Source of the DNA: Bacteroidetes bacterium OLB9
GTDB lineage: Bacteria > Bacteroidota > Bacteroidia > Chitinophagales > Saprospiraceae
Direction: 5' to 3'
NCBI GenBank assembly: GCA_001567255.1
Contig: LNBW01000031.1
Span: 1 to 52,593 of the forward strand
DNA length: 52,593 bases
The translations under genes were made by a program, and so were the position numbers. Position 1 is the first letter of the stretch, and every line of letters starts with the position of its first letter. The notes under the pieces are model-generated. The model was not told where the DNA came from, ran no database searches, and saw nothing but the letters and a program-made list of their open reading frames with translations. Positions 37,882-46,927 of this stretch are shown piece by piece.

Positions 37882-38216
37882 TGGAAATTAAAGCTTATCA
37901 AAAACAAGTAGATCAATGGATAAAAACCATCGGTGTTCGTTATTTTAATGAACTTACTAACATGGCCATACTGACAGAAGAAGTAGGCGAAGTCAGTCGA
38001 TTGATAGCAAGGATGTACGGTGAGCAATCCTTCAAAACACCGATTCCACACGAAGAGCAATTAGCTAAGCTGGCGGATGAGCTGGTGGATGTTATATGGG
38101 TGGTTACATGTCTAGCTAATCAGACCGGTATTGACCTTGAAACTGCTATAATTAAAAATATTGAAAAGAAAACTTCAAGGGATAATCAGCGGCATTGGCA
38201 AAATCGCAAACTATAA
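37881..38216 (+). CDS. MazG-like nucleotide pyrophosphohydrolase
   Basis: A 111-residue all-alpha NTP pyrophosphatase-like protein, probably removing non-canonical nucleoside triphosphates. Metal-binding acidic residues are in LTEEVGEVSRLIAR and LADELVDVIWV, the ExxE and ExxD motifs of the family. It is translationally coupled to dtd through a TAATG overlap. The pair is a common arrangement in this phylum, from memory. The C-terminus is KTSRDNQRHWQNRKL. Confidence 0.9.
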   Translation: MEIKAYQKQVDQWIKTIGVRYFNELTNMAILTEEVGEVSRLIARMYGEQSFKTPIPHEEQLAKLADELVDVIWVVTCLANQTGIDLETAIIKNIEKKTSRDNQRHWQNRKL

Positions 38217-38304
38217 GCTATGCTACTGATTTTTCAATAACATTATGGTATTTGTCTCATCTTGCCTGACTTTTTGACAGTAAATTATTAGAATAACAAC
38301 TGAC

Positions 38305-38460
38305 ATCATTGAAAGACTTTGTTGGGATTGAAAATACAAAATTTTTGTATGGCATTTATATTCCCAAGCTATTGTAATATTAAGTCCAAAATAAAGAAAA
38401 CGATACATAAAACAGATATGAAGTAGCATTTTCATGCTATATATATCTAAGATTATATTG
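38305..38460. repeat. intergenic repeat, copy D (diverged)
   Basis: A weak copy of the repeat at 126-300. It retains AGACTTTGTT near the left end, and ACAGATATGAAGTAGCATTTTCATG and ATATCTAAG near the right end, with a poorly conserved centre. The surrounding gap 38217-38589 has no gene I can support, and the last 100 bases are very AT-rich and probably hold the promoter of the secreted protein. Confidence 0.45.
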
Positions 38461-38589
38461 GTTATATTACGAATTAAGTTAATTTTTTATTATCATCAAT
38501 ATATGAACAATATATGGCATAAATATTGCATTAATATTTAATATATCATAGCCCCAACTATTTTATCTACATATTTTAATTGAGTATTT

Positions 38590-40152
38590 ATGTACGCTAA
38601 AAATTTTATTATAGTGGGCTTGGTTGTCCTATTAGGGCAAATAAATGCTATTTTTTCTCAACCTTTTCCACCTACAAAATTTACTTGGGAAGGTGCATTT
38701 TCTGGCAATCGGGCAGTATGGAAAGATGGAGATACCTTAAATAATTATACAGGTATTAACGGTGTTGATGTTCAGGTGCGATTAATAGATCCAGAACATA
38801 TCAATACTACGTCTCAGCAACCCAGTGAATTTAACGACTGGACAAAGACAAACACTTTCTATGGTAGAGGAAATTTTGCTTTTCAGACTATTTCAAGAAA
38901 AAAGGGTGATCATGCTTGTCTTGAATTTACATTTTCTAAACCTATAACCCTGGATAGTTTCAAAGTTTATGATATAGATATGCTGCAATCTATGCCGGAT
39001 AAACCCTACAATACTTATCAAGATAGTGTTAGTTTTAAAGCATCTAGTAAGATCGGAAATGTACCACTGACCCTTAATTATCTTGATCCAAACCCTGACT
39101 TTACGATATATGGCCAGTCAGTTAAGGCCAATTTTATTGCAGGTGTCAATGGAGATTTGCCGCATACTGATCCTAGAGGTGCGGTCAAGGTTCATTCAGA
39201 GTTGCCTATTGATACATTTATATTGTGCTATCAGTTGGGCTCAGAAGAAGATGGGTTCAGTAATAGCCATGCAATAAAAATTCTAGGATTTGATTTTACT
39301 GAATTACTTGGAGAAATATCAGGTAATGTTATTGATGATAAGACAGGCCTGCCACTACCCGGGGCGATGATTAGGCTATATGATATGGATGGTCATCTTG
39401 TGAAAAACAAACAAGGCATTATTATGCAAGTGATCACTAATGAAGATGGTACATACAATTTTCCATATTTACCTATGGGCCAATACAAGATCATAGAGAC
39501 AGATCCTGACGATTATGAAAGCTCGGCCGATGTTGACGGCGAAAACGATAATCAAATTATAACTGAAATTGATATAGTTAATCCACAATCTCCGGGTAAT
39601 GATTTTTATGATATACGCAAAGGAGTCCTGGCGGTTAGTATAGCTGACTTTACAGCGAAGTGGATGGATCAGCATGTTATCAAAACAGAATGGAATGTAA
39701 CATCTGAAGTGAATTGTGCTTATTATGATGTAATGATATCTACAGATGGCCGGCATTATGAACGAGCAGAAAGAATATACTATTCTCCGGCTAGTAAACA
39801 TAATTATCAGCGTATGATTCGTACTTCCTATGCTGAACATGTATATGTGCAATTAAGACAATCTGATTTAGATGGTCAGACCACAACGTTATCCACGGTT
39901 TATTTACCATGGAATACGTCAAAAAATTTACTCAAGTTTTATCCTAATCCTGTATCGAATCTACTGACTATAGAAAAGGCAGAAGAAGTTGATGTAAATG
40001 AAATTAGCTTATATAATACTGACGGTAAGCTCATCAGGGTGTATAATGCTAAAGATAATAAGATAGATCTGTCTGATATTGCTTCTGGTATCTACTTTAT
40101 GAGGTGGTCAGAAAATGGCACAATACAACAGTATAAAATTATAAAGCTGTAA
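38590..40152 (+). CDS. secreted protein with type IX secretion sorting domain
   Basis: A 520-residue protein with a signal peptide (MYAKNFIIVGLVVLLGQINAIFSQ). Residues 30-240 form a beta-rich region not recognised. About 245-340 is an SdrD_B/CNA-B-like beta-sandwich (LGEISGNVIDDKTGLPLPGAMIRLYD, ...EDGTYNFPYLPMGQYKIIETDP). After about 350 follows another beta domain (EWNVTSEVNCAYYDVMIS). The last 80 residues are a T9SS type A sorting domain: LLKFYPNPVSNLLTIEKAEE, ending SGIYFMRWSENGTIQQYKIIKL. It is exported through the outer membrane; the ligand or enzymatic role is unknown. A terminator follows 190 bp later. Confidence 0.85.
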   Translation: MYAKNFIIVGLVVLLGQINAIFSQPFPPTKFTWEGAFSGNRAVWKDGDTLNNYTGINGVDVQVRLIDPEHINTTSQQPSEFNDWTKTNTFYGRGNFAFQTISRKKGDHACLEFTFSKPITLDSFKVYDIDMLQSMPDKPYNTYQDSVSFKASSKIGNVPLTLNYLDPNPDFTIYGQSVKANFIAGVNGDLPHTDPRGAVKVHSELPIDTFILCYQLGSEEDGFSNSHAIKILGFDFTELLGEISGNVIDDKTGLPLPGAMIRLYDMDGHLVKNKQGIIMQVITNEDGTYNFPYLPMGQYKIIETDPDDYESSADVDGENDNQIITEIDIVNPQSPGNDFYDIRKGVLAVSIADFTAKWMDQHVIKTEWNVTSEVNCAYYDVMISTDGRHYERAERIYYSPASKHNYQRMIRTSYAEHVYVQLRQSDLDGQTTTLSTVYLPWNTSKNLLKFYPNPVSNLLTIEKAEEVDVNEISLYNTDGKLIRVYNAKDNKIDLSDIASGIYFMRWSENGTIQQYKIIKL

Positions 40153-40338
40153 TAGAAAAAGGATAATCACAGCGTATGCTTATGGTACCTTGATTTATGA
40201 AATAGTAAATACTGCACATTATTAGGTAACCATAACAGCGGTTTTGCTTTTTAGTGATTAGACCCTAGATGCATTACTCTTTTGTAGTGCTCAACGAAGT
40301 ACAAAGAAATGATATGTGTTAAATAGTGAATGATCAAT

Positions 40339-40369
40339 AACCGTCTAGTTTTACGTAGGCGGTTTTTTT
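40339..40369 (+). terminator. Rho-independent terminator after the secreted protein gene
   Basis: AACCGTCTA (40339-40347) pairs with TAGGCGGTT (40356-40364), with one wobble pair, and is followed by a run of seven T (40363-40369). It serves the rightward gene that ends at 40152. Confidence 0.7.
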
Positions 40370-40373
40370 ATAC

Positions 40374-40462
40374 CTCCTATTACTCATTAGACTTTATTGC
40401 GAATGGAAATGGCACAAAGTAGCATTTTCTCATACTTACTTTCTAATGTGTCATTTGAGTTT
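40374..40462. repeat. intergenic repeat, copy E (internally deleted)
   Basis: A short form, about 89 bp, that joins the left end of the repeat (CCTATTACTCATTAGACTTTATTGCGAATGGAAATGG) directly to the right end (AAAGTAGCATTTTCTCATAC...TTTCTAATGTGTCATTTGAG). About 85 bp of the centre, including the hairpin, are missing. This looks like deletion of the middle with both ends kept. The gap 40153-40460 holds only this repeat and the terminator. Confidence 0.6.
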
Positions 40463-42932
40463 ATTGTTGAATAAATACCCGACGGATTCTGCTTGATATC
40501 CTGGTGAGTATTTCGTAAGGAATGGTTTGGCAAACCATAGCCAATGTTTCAATAGGTTTGTTTTTGCCAAAGATGATGACTTCATCACCAATGTGGACAT
40601 TGCTATCGGTTCCGAGGTCAATAATCGTCAGATCCATGCATACATTACCTAATATCAGAAAGTCTCGGTCTTGGATTCTGACAGTATATTTGCCATTTCC
40701 AGCTAGGCGCATCAGCCCATCAGCATAACCTATATTGATGATTGCAATTTTTCCATCACCTTGAGGATGACCACGGCGATTGTACCCAACTGATTCTGAA
40801 GCTTTGATGTCTTTAATCTGAATTACAGATGCTTTGAGCGTGTGTACTTTTTCAAGTTTATCAGCAAATTGACCAGTACTATCTATACCATATAGGCCTA
40901 GTCCCAGTCGTACAAGATCAAAGTGATACTCCGGAAAGCGGATGATACCGGACGAATTTAAAATGTGTTTTTGTGGTTTGTAACCGATCCTATCCGCAAT
41001 ATACTGATAATGGTCCAAAAGTAATCGCACTTGCTCATGTGTGTAGTCATCATCGTTAGGATCTTCGCTGCTACTCAGATGGCTGAAAATCGTGTTAACA
41101 TGTACCCAGTCTTGATGCTCTAAGAGTAAAGTACACAATGCCTCCAAATCCTTTTTAGTAAATCCTAGTCGGTGCATTCCGGTTTCTAACTTGAGGTGGA
41201 CACGAATAGCCTGCCTCCGTGCTTTACACACAGATATAATCTCCTGTAATTGTTCTAATGAATACACTTCCGGTTCTAGATCGTAATCAATCAAGTCATT
41301 GATACCATTTAGCTCAGGATCCAGTATGATGATCGGCAATCGAATACCGGACTGTCGTAAATGAACACCTTCGTCGATGAAGGCTACAGCCAGATAAGCT
41401 ACTTTCTTAAATTCTAGAAAACGTGCCAGTTCTTCACTACCACTGCCATAAGCAGAAGCTTTTATCACTGATATGATTCCGGTATTTTTGTCGAGATAAT
41501 CAGAAAAAACTTTGAGGTTGTGTTCAATGGCTTGTAGGTCGGTTTCCAGTACGGCTGTATGGGTCTTATCAGAGAGCCTATGGATGATTCTTTCCAATTT
41601 AAAAGTACGTGCACCTTTGATGAGTATCGCTTTTCCTGCCAGAGGATAATTGTGTATGTTGTCCAGTACCTGTTCTGTATTTTCGACCCATACAAAGCGA
41701 ATGGAAGGCTGTAGCCTATCCTTTAATCCACCAATATTACGGCCAATGCCGATGACGTACGATACACGGTGATTGTTGATTTCATCTGCCAGTTGCTCAT
41801 TCAGTAAGTCAGCATCCAAACCAGTCTGCATAAAATCTGACAGAATAAGGACTTTTTCCTTATTCCCGGCTTGAAGATCAAGAAACTCTAATGCTATTTT
41901 GAAAGACTGCAAGTCAGCATTATAAGTATCGTTGATTAGAATACTATTGTGTATGCCATTTTTCATCTCCAGGCGCATTGATAAGTTTTGCAACCGATTT
42001 AATCCCGACTGAATAGCTGTGATTTCAATACCCAATATCAGCATAACAGCTACACAATGCAGTGCATTTTGCAATGAAGCAGAATCAGAAAACGGCATTT
42101 CTAATGAGTGTGATTCACCATTCAATGTAATGGTAACCGTAGTAGAAGGATGATGTTTGACAATATTTATTATCCTAAAAAGAGTAGAATCCGGACTTTT
42201 GCCCCAGCTTAATAGTTTTCTGTTGGGAAATCTACGGCGGATGGCATCACTGACCAAAACATCGTCTTCATGAAAAACAATAGTTTTACAGTGATTAAAC
42301 AACAAAAGTTTTTCCTCTATTTTTTCATTTATACTGCTAAATCCTTCAGCATGAGCATCGCCTATCATCGTAAATAATCCGATATCTGGACGAATCATGG
42401 CTTCTAGCGCACGCATTTCACCAGTAGTAGAGAGCCCTGCTTCGAATATTCCGAGTTGGTCTCCTCTTTTTATCTGCCAAAGCGAAAGTGCCACTCCGGT
42501 CTGGGAGTTGTAACTCTTTGGGCTTTTAACCACCTGTCGATCTGTAATCATCTGCGACAACCATTCCTTAATGATGGTTTTTCCATTAGAACCCGTGATG
42601 GCTAGTGTCGTCAATTCAGGAAACTGACGCTTGTGCCAGGCTGCAAGTTGTTGCATGGCATGAAGAACATTGGTCACCGGATAAAAATTGACCTGTTCTT
42701 GATATTCTGATGGTATGTGTTCTACAACAATATTGCGCACGCCTTTGCGAATAGCATCCGGAATAAATACGTGACCGTCATGCATACTGCCTTTAAGGGC
42801 AAAAAATAGGGTTTCGCCAGAATGGATGAGCTTGCGAGTATCCATTGTCAGATGAACAATGTTATCATCCGGGTGGACAATATATTGAAGATCGGTATCA
42901 AGTATGCGGGCGATATCTGCGGCTGTGTACAT
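40461..42932 (-). CDS. murF-alr: bifunctional MurF / alanine racemase fusion
   Basis: It makes D-alanine and adds D-Ala-D-Ala to UDP-MurNAc-tripeptide in peptidoglycan synthesis. The 823-residue protein joins an N-terminal MurF ligase (ATP site LAITGSNGKTIIKEW, residues 111-125) to a C-terminal alanine racemase. The racemase PLP lysine is K491 in SVIKASAYGSG and its catalytic tyrosine is in VGYNRRGHPQG. Both modules seem complete. Fused MurF-Alr is known in Bacteroidota. It lies 13 bp downstream of purD on the same strand, so they form one unit. Repeat E abuts its stop codon. Confidence 0.95.
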   Translation of the reverse strand: MYTAADIARILDTDLQYIVHPDDNIVHLTMDTRKLIHSGETLFFALKGSMHDGHVFIPDAIRKGVRNIVVEHIPSEYQEQVNFYPVTNVLHAMQQLAAWHKRQFPELTTLAITGSNGKTIIKEWLSQMITDRQVVKSPKSYNSQTGVALSLWQIKRGDQLGIFEAGLSTTGEMRALEAMIRPDIGLFTMIGDAHAEGFSSINEKIEEKLLLFNHCKTIVFHEDDVLVSDAIRRRFPNRKLLSWGKSPDSTLFRIINIVKHHPSTTVTITLNGESHSLEMPFSDSASLQNALHCVAVMLILGIEITAIQSGLNRLQNLSMRLEMKNGIHNSILINDTYNADLQSFKIALEFLDLQAGNKEKVLILSDFMQTGLDADLLNEQLADEINNHRVSYVIGIGRNIGGLKDRLQPSIRFVWVENTEQVLDNIHNYPLAGKAILIKGARTFKLERIIHRLSDKTHTAVLETDLQAIEHNLKVFSDYLDKNTGIISVIKASAYGSGSEELARFLEFKKVAYLAVAFIDEGVHLRQSGIRLPIIILDPELNGINDLIDYDLEPEVYSLEQLQEIISVCKARRQAIRVHLKLETGMHRLGFTKKDLEALCTLLLEHQDWVHVNTIFSHLSSSEDPNDDDYTHEQVRLLLDHYQYIADRIGYKPQKHILNSSGIIRFPEYHFDLVRLGLGLYGIDSTGQFADKLEKVHTLKASVIQIKDIKASESVGYNRRGHPQGDGKIAIINIGYADGLMRLAGNGKYTVRIQDRDFLILGNVCMDLTIIDLGTDSNVHIGDEVIIFGKNKPIETLAMVCQTIPYEILTRISSRIRRVFIQQ

Positions 42933-42945
42933 ACAAGGTCAATGA

Positions 42946-44211
42946 TTATAAATCAAAACCAATATCTCTTCTAAAATATTTTCCATCAAAATGTATTTTT
43001 TCAGCATTTTCAATCGACTTTTTTATGGCTTCTCTAAAATCCTTATCCAGACTTGTCACCGCCATCACACGGCCACCTGAAGTAACGAGTTGGTCTTCTT
43101 GCTCAGCGGTTCCTGCATGGAAGACGATACTGTCACTGACATTTTCCAAGCCATAGATTGCTTTTCCTTTTGCAATTGCTCCCGGATATCCACCAGATAC
43201 CAGCATCACTGTTGCGGCAGCCTGATCATCTACTTCTATTGAGGCTCCGGAGAGTTGACCGGATACAGCATCCTGCATCAGTGCGACCAGGTCGCTTTTG
43301 ATACGCGGTATTACCACCTCAGTCTCCGGATCACCCATGCGGCAGTTGTACTCGATGACATACGGATCACCACCTACATTAATCAGGCCAAAAAACACAA
43401 AGCCGACATAGTCCATTTGCTCCTGACGGATACCATGAATAGTAGGTTTGACCACTTTTTCGATCACCTTATCCCACAGTGTGGCATCTACAAATGGAAC
43501 TGGAGATACGGCGCCCATTCCACCGGTATTTAGACCAGTGTCACCTTCGCCTATGCGTTTATAATCTTTGGCTTCGGGCAGTAGCATGTAATCTTTACCA
43601 TCTGTCAGCACAAATACCGAAAATTCAATACCACTCAGAAACTGCTCAATAACGACTGTGGCAGAAGCATTTCCAAATTTTCCATTCAGCATTGCTTTGA
43701 GTTCATTTTGGGCCGTAGCTAGATCATCTATGATCAATACACCCTTTCCGGCTGCCAGACCATCGGCCTTGAGTACATAAGGACTAGACATAGAAGACAA
43801 AAATAGGAGTCCTTCATCTAGATTTTCCGAAGAAACTTCAAGATAAGCGGCGGTAGGAATGTCGTATTTCTGCATAAATTTTTTAGCAAAAGCTTTGCTG
43901 CCCTCCAGTAAAGCGCCCTGAGCAGAAGGGCCGATGACGCCGATATGCCTCGTATCTTCAGCGCGTAGTGCATCCGTCAACCCTTCGACCAGAGGCGCTT
44001 CCGGTCCGACGACCACCAGCTCTATTTGATGGTCTAAACAAAAGGATTTAATACTGCTGATATCATCGGCTTTTAGGTTTACATTGGTGCCAAGCCTGGC
44101 TGTACCGGGATTTCCGGGCGCTATAAAAAGATGGGAACATAGATTACTTTGAGCCATTTTCCAGGCTAGGGTATGTTCTCGGCCACCACTACCGATCAAA
44201 AGGATATTCAT
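42946..44211 (-). CDS. purD: phosphoribosylamine-glycine ligase
   Basis: The second step of purine biosynthesis: ATP-dependent joining of phosphoribosylamine and glycine. The ATP-grasp protein has the N-terminal motif MNILLIGSGGREHTLAWKM, the PurD VVVGPEAPLVEGL segment, the ATP-binding VLKADGLAAGKGVLI and the metal-binding EYNCRMGDPETE. ATG 44211 is preferred to an upstream in-frame ATG at 44253 because it gives the family start. The product is 421 residues, the usual length. murF-alr follows 13 bp downstream. Confidence 0.97.
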   Translation of the reverse strand: MNILLIGSGGREHTLAWKMAQSNLCSHLFIAPGNPGTARLGTNVNLKADDISSIKSFCLDHQIELVVVGPEAPLVEGLTDALRAEDTRHIGVIGPSAQGALLEGSKAFAKKFMQKYDIPTAAYLEVSSENLDEGLLFLSSMSSPYVLKADGLAAGKGVLIIDDLATAQNELKAMLNGKFGNASATVVIEQFLSGIEFSVFVLTDGKDYMLLPEAKDYKRIGEGDTGLNTGGMGAVSPVPFVDATLWDKVIEKVVKPTIHGIRQEQMDYVGFVFFGLINVGGDPYVIEYNCRMGDPETEVVIPRIKSDLVALMQDAVSGQLSGASIEVDDQAAATVMLVSGGYPGAIAKGKAIYGLENVSDSIVFHAGTAEQEDQLVTSGGRVMAVTSLDKDFREAIKKSIENAEKIHFDGKYFRRDIGFDL

Positions 44212-44422
44212 AAAGACCTTGATTAAGTCACAAAAATAGGCTTTTAGCTGCATTTATCCATGTTATGTGGATATGATCACAAGGATCATTGTATAAATAC
44301 CGCTAGATATTAAGAAATACAATTTACAATGAAGAGATAAGCAATGGATGAAATTTTTGTAGTTATTAACATTTGAAGCAGAAGTCAAAAGCATAGAACC
44401 ACGAAGCATAAAAGTAAACTGT

Positions 44423-44466
44423 AAAAAAAATGGACACTTTCTAGATGGTGATCGAAATAGTGTCCA
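44423..44466 (-). terminator. Rho-independent terminator of the small secreted protein genes
   Basis: TGGACACTTTC (44431-44441) pairs with GAAATAGTGTCCA (44454-44466), with one bulge near the loop. On the minus strand the stem is followed by eight T. It lies 28 bp after the stop of the gene ending at 44494. The rest of the gap 44212-44422 shows no gene. Confidence 0.8.
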
Positions 44467-44493
44467 CGGTTTAACAATTGCAAATAATGGGTT

Positions 44494-44886
44494 CTAATTA
44501 GGTAATTTTTTCAACCATTTATAAACACCACCATGTCTTGAACACGTACCTTGTCGGTGGCGGCTAAATGAATAAGAACCATCACGACAAACAGCACAAG
44601 CATCCGGAGGAATAGCATTATATTGGGTTGGGCTTTGCACTTCCTTTTGATTTGAGTTGATATAGGTGTGTGGTTTTTCTAAAGGATAGTTAGTAGGGTC
44701 TTCATCCCATGTATTGGGATTATTATCCGGAATATAATGAGGCTTTTGAGCTACATCTACAAATAGTTGATTAGCGACAGAACTAATTTTAGTCTGACCT
44801 TTGTGTGGATAGGGATTAGTTTGTTGTGCAACAAGATCATTAAACCCTAACAGCGCAAGTCCTATTATTAAAAATACATATCTCAT
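44494..44886 (-). CDS. small exported protein with DUF3761-like C-terminus
   Basis: A 130-residue protein with a signal peptide (MRYVFLIIGLALLGFNDLVAQQ). A Pro/Asn-rich linker (about 25-95) leads to a C-terminal domain DACAVCRDGSYSFSRHRQGTCSRHGG, which matches the DUF3761 pattern C..G.YS.S.H..GTCS.HGGV; function unknown. The three cysteines and two histidines could bind a metal or form disulfides. It follows the next gene (44926-45255) by 39 bp, on the same strand and with its own terminator, so the two are cotranscribed. Confidence 0.75.
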   Translation of the reverse strand: MRYVFLIIGLALLGFNDLVAQQTNPYPHKGQTKISSVANQLFVDVAQKPHYIPDNNPNTWDEDPTNYPLEKPHTYINSNQKEVQSPTQYNAIPPDACAVCRDGSYSFSRHRQGTCSRHGGVYKWLKKLPN

Positions 44887-44925
44887 ATAAAACGTTAATT
44901 TATTGAGCCGAGCTCGATCATTATA

Positions 44926-45255
44926 TTACCTTCTTTTAGGAACGTACACCTTATTTCCATTATTGTTATAGTAGTATTGTCCGCCTTTAGGTCCTATAAA
45001 GATTGTCTTTCCCTGACCATAATTGTTGGCTTGTGGCGAATAATCTTTAGCTTTAGTACCTTGCTCATTTGTATAAGGATTGATTTGTTGTACTGTGCTC
45101 CAGTTGTTGTGGTTGGTTTTGTCTGGATTTTGTCTCCAGTGGCTCTGAATATACTGACCATTAGCATTAATATAACCAGAGACCCAGGTTTGAGACTGAC
45201 CAAAAGAAATGATGGTCATCATCATCATCGCAAAAAATAATACTACATGCTTCAT
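44926..45255 (-). CDS. small exported protein with GPKGG-type C-terminal motif
   Basis: A 109-residue protein with a signal peptide (MKHVVLFFAMMMMTIISFGQ). The mature part starts WVSGYINANGQYIQSHWRQN and has NPDKTNHNNWSTVQQINPYT, which recall short Bacteroidota exported repeats of the form 'NGtyV..h.Rs.Pd.n..NNwS..gN.NPyTG'. The C-terminal GPKGGQYYYNNNGNKVYVPK resembles the basic adaptor motif of chlorovirus and bacterial surface proteins. No enzymatic residues are apparent. It is probably a surface or matrix protein, and is cotranscribed with the DUF3761-like gene. Confidence 0.7.
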   Translation of the reverse strand: MKHVVLFFAMMMMTIISFGQSQTWVSGYINANGQYIQSHWRQNPDKTNHNNWSTVQQINPYTNEQGTKAKDYSPQANNYGQGKTIFIGPKGGQYYYNNNGNKVYVPKRR

Positions 45256-45375
45256 TTGATAAAAATTTTGACTGTATGAAAAATAAATATTTAAATCATA
45301 ACATAGCTAACCACAAAAAAATTATGCAATTGAGCCATCTGCAAGCTTGCAAATATTTATTGTTCTAATAGAATT

Positions 45376-46480
45376 TTACATATTGAGCTGATTGTCAATA
45401 TGTTTTTTTGAAATGTTGATTTTGAAGACATCTCCAGGATTGCCATCAATTATATATGCTGATGATAATTCCTTACCTAATAAGTTTATTATTATACGAT
45501 TAATTTTAGCCTTTTTCTCACTGAATGAATTTGAAAAAGGATTAACTAAATCGCGAATATTTTCTTCAGCCTTTTTTTTATTTACTTTTCGTGACAACGT
45601 TTTATATGTTTCTGTCAATTCATCACTAAAATCTACTAAATCTTTCAGTTTGACACCTTTAGGATGATTGAGGAAAAACAAATAAAGGGTTTTAAATAAC
45701 GGCGTAAGTCTTATTTCTAGATTGTTGAGATCGGGTAGTGTAATTTTATAATCTCTACTAATGACTAGTTTTGAAGGTTTTTGATTTTGGTACAAATACT
45801 TTTTAAAAAGAAATTCTTCTCTTATGCCTTCAAAAATATTAAGTACTTGTACTATAATGTGATAATTTATTCCCTTACGAAGGATTTCATTGCTACAGGC
45901 GCTACAAATATCGGCTGTTTTAAGTTTTAGTAAAATTTGTTGTTTGTCTTTACAAAAATCATTCATACACCCTATTGATGGATGATGTAAAAATTCATTT
46001 GGTATCTTTTGAATATTGAGTTCCATTAAGGATGATATCACATTCTCTACTACCTGATATGCAATAGGATATTTTGAATCAATGTCAGAGAAGAGCTCCC
46101 AATCTCCTGTATGTACAAAACAGTTTTTTCCATCAAAAGCACTGAACCAATTCAGCGCATTACGCCTTTTAGTCAATAGAATTACAAAATCTTGATCAGC
46201 TATTTTTTTTAATTTTTCTAAATTCTTTGCACAATGAAAATAACTCCCTAAAACTTAGTGGAAAGCCACGGTCAGCAATAAAAGGGTTCTTCTTTTCTTC
46301 CTCGGTATTCTTAAAAGTATAATTGGTTCTATACCTCAATAAAAATGGAAATTGATCAGCATCAAAATCAATTTCATCTGAAGAAAAGGTTAATGGCCCA
46401 TCAAAAGTAGAAAGTAATTCTACAACATCATTAAAACTTTCGCGATCATATTCCCAGGATTTGATGAGGTGGATTGTCAT
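45376..46480 (-). CDS. unknown Cys-rich protein next to the restriction operon (frameshifted here)
   Basis: From ATG 46480 (MTIHLIKSWEYDRESF) the frame stops at 46196. Removing one base from the T8 run at 46203-46210 continues it as KKIADQDFVILLTKRRNALNWFSAFD into the frame ending at 45376, for about 368 residues. Visible parts: an N-terminal alpha/beta region, FVHTGDWELF, two cysteine clusters (GCMNDFCKDK and DICSAC), and a C-terminal domain resembling winged-helix-like ends of other Bacteroidota proteins (LTPLFKTLYLFFLNHPKGVK, NPFSNSFSEKKAKIN). I do not recognise the family. It lies beside the type I restriction genes on the opposite strand, so a defence role is only a positional guess. Confidence 0.6.
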
Positions 46481-46927
46481 ATGAAAAGATATTTACTTTA
46501 ATGAACGGGAATAATGCTTTAACTATGATAAGTATAGTTCTATTTTTTTCAATTCATAAAGGATTTTGTTTTACCTATCCGTATCACGAGTTGGATAGAG
46601 ACATGCTCTTTATGGTTTTAGACGTGAGTAAATGCAAACGGACATAGATCAGCGTAATTTTAGAAAGGCAAGAGGTGGTCTTCCTTTTCTTCTTCTCATT
46701 TGACTAAAAAATCGCTGTAATTTCAGCATCAAATACGTCTAAATCATGTACAAAAGCATCAAAATCTACAAAAAAATTGTGTAACTTTGTCCTAACGCAT
46801 TACAGACGATAATAATTTAATATATTGATATTCAAATGTAAAAACATTAAACATATTTATATCCTTATATTAATGACTTATCCATAATTCAGGTTAACTT
46901 TGCAGACTAAAAACATAAGAGAAGATA
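46481..46927. other. intergenic region between the unknown gene and the restriction operon
   Basis: A gap of 447 bp without a supported gene. It contains two -7-like elements reading rightwards (46782-46789 and 46895-46902) and short open stretches on both strands without start codons. It probably holds the divergent promoters of the two neighbouring units. Confidence 0.5.
46895..46902 (+). promoter_or_regulatory. -7 promoter element for hsdM
   Basis: TAACTTTG (context GGTTAACTTTGCAGAC) is a perfect TAnnTTTG, 25 bp before the hsdM ATG. A second TAACTTTG at 46782-46789 could be an alternative. No clear -33 TTTG is seen for either. Confidence 0.6.

Noticed and set aside
39888..39897. TTATCCACG, a near DnaA box in the T9SS protein gene
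   Set aside because: It is a single one-mismatch site in coding sequence with no cluster around it.
46560..46646. Short open stretch (KGFCFTYPYHELDRDMLF) before hsdM
   Set aside because: It has no start codon at the N-terminus, is under 30 codons and has no recognisable family; probably chance or an old remnant.
46700..46806. Minus-strand 33-codon frame ending DFDAFVHDLDVFDAEITAIF
   Set aside because: No ATG, GTG or TTG start gives a sensible protein, and the acidic, low-complexity composition gives no family match.
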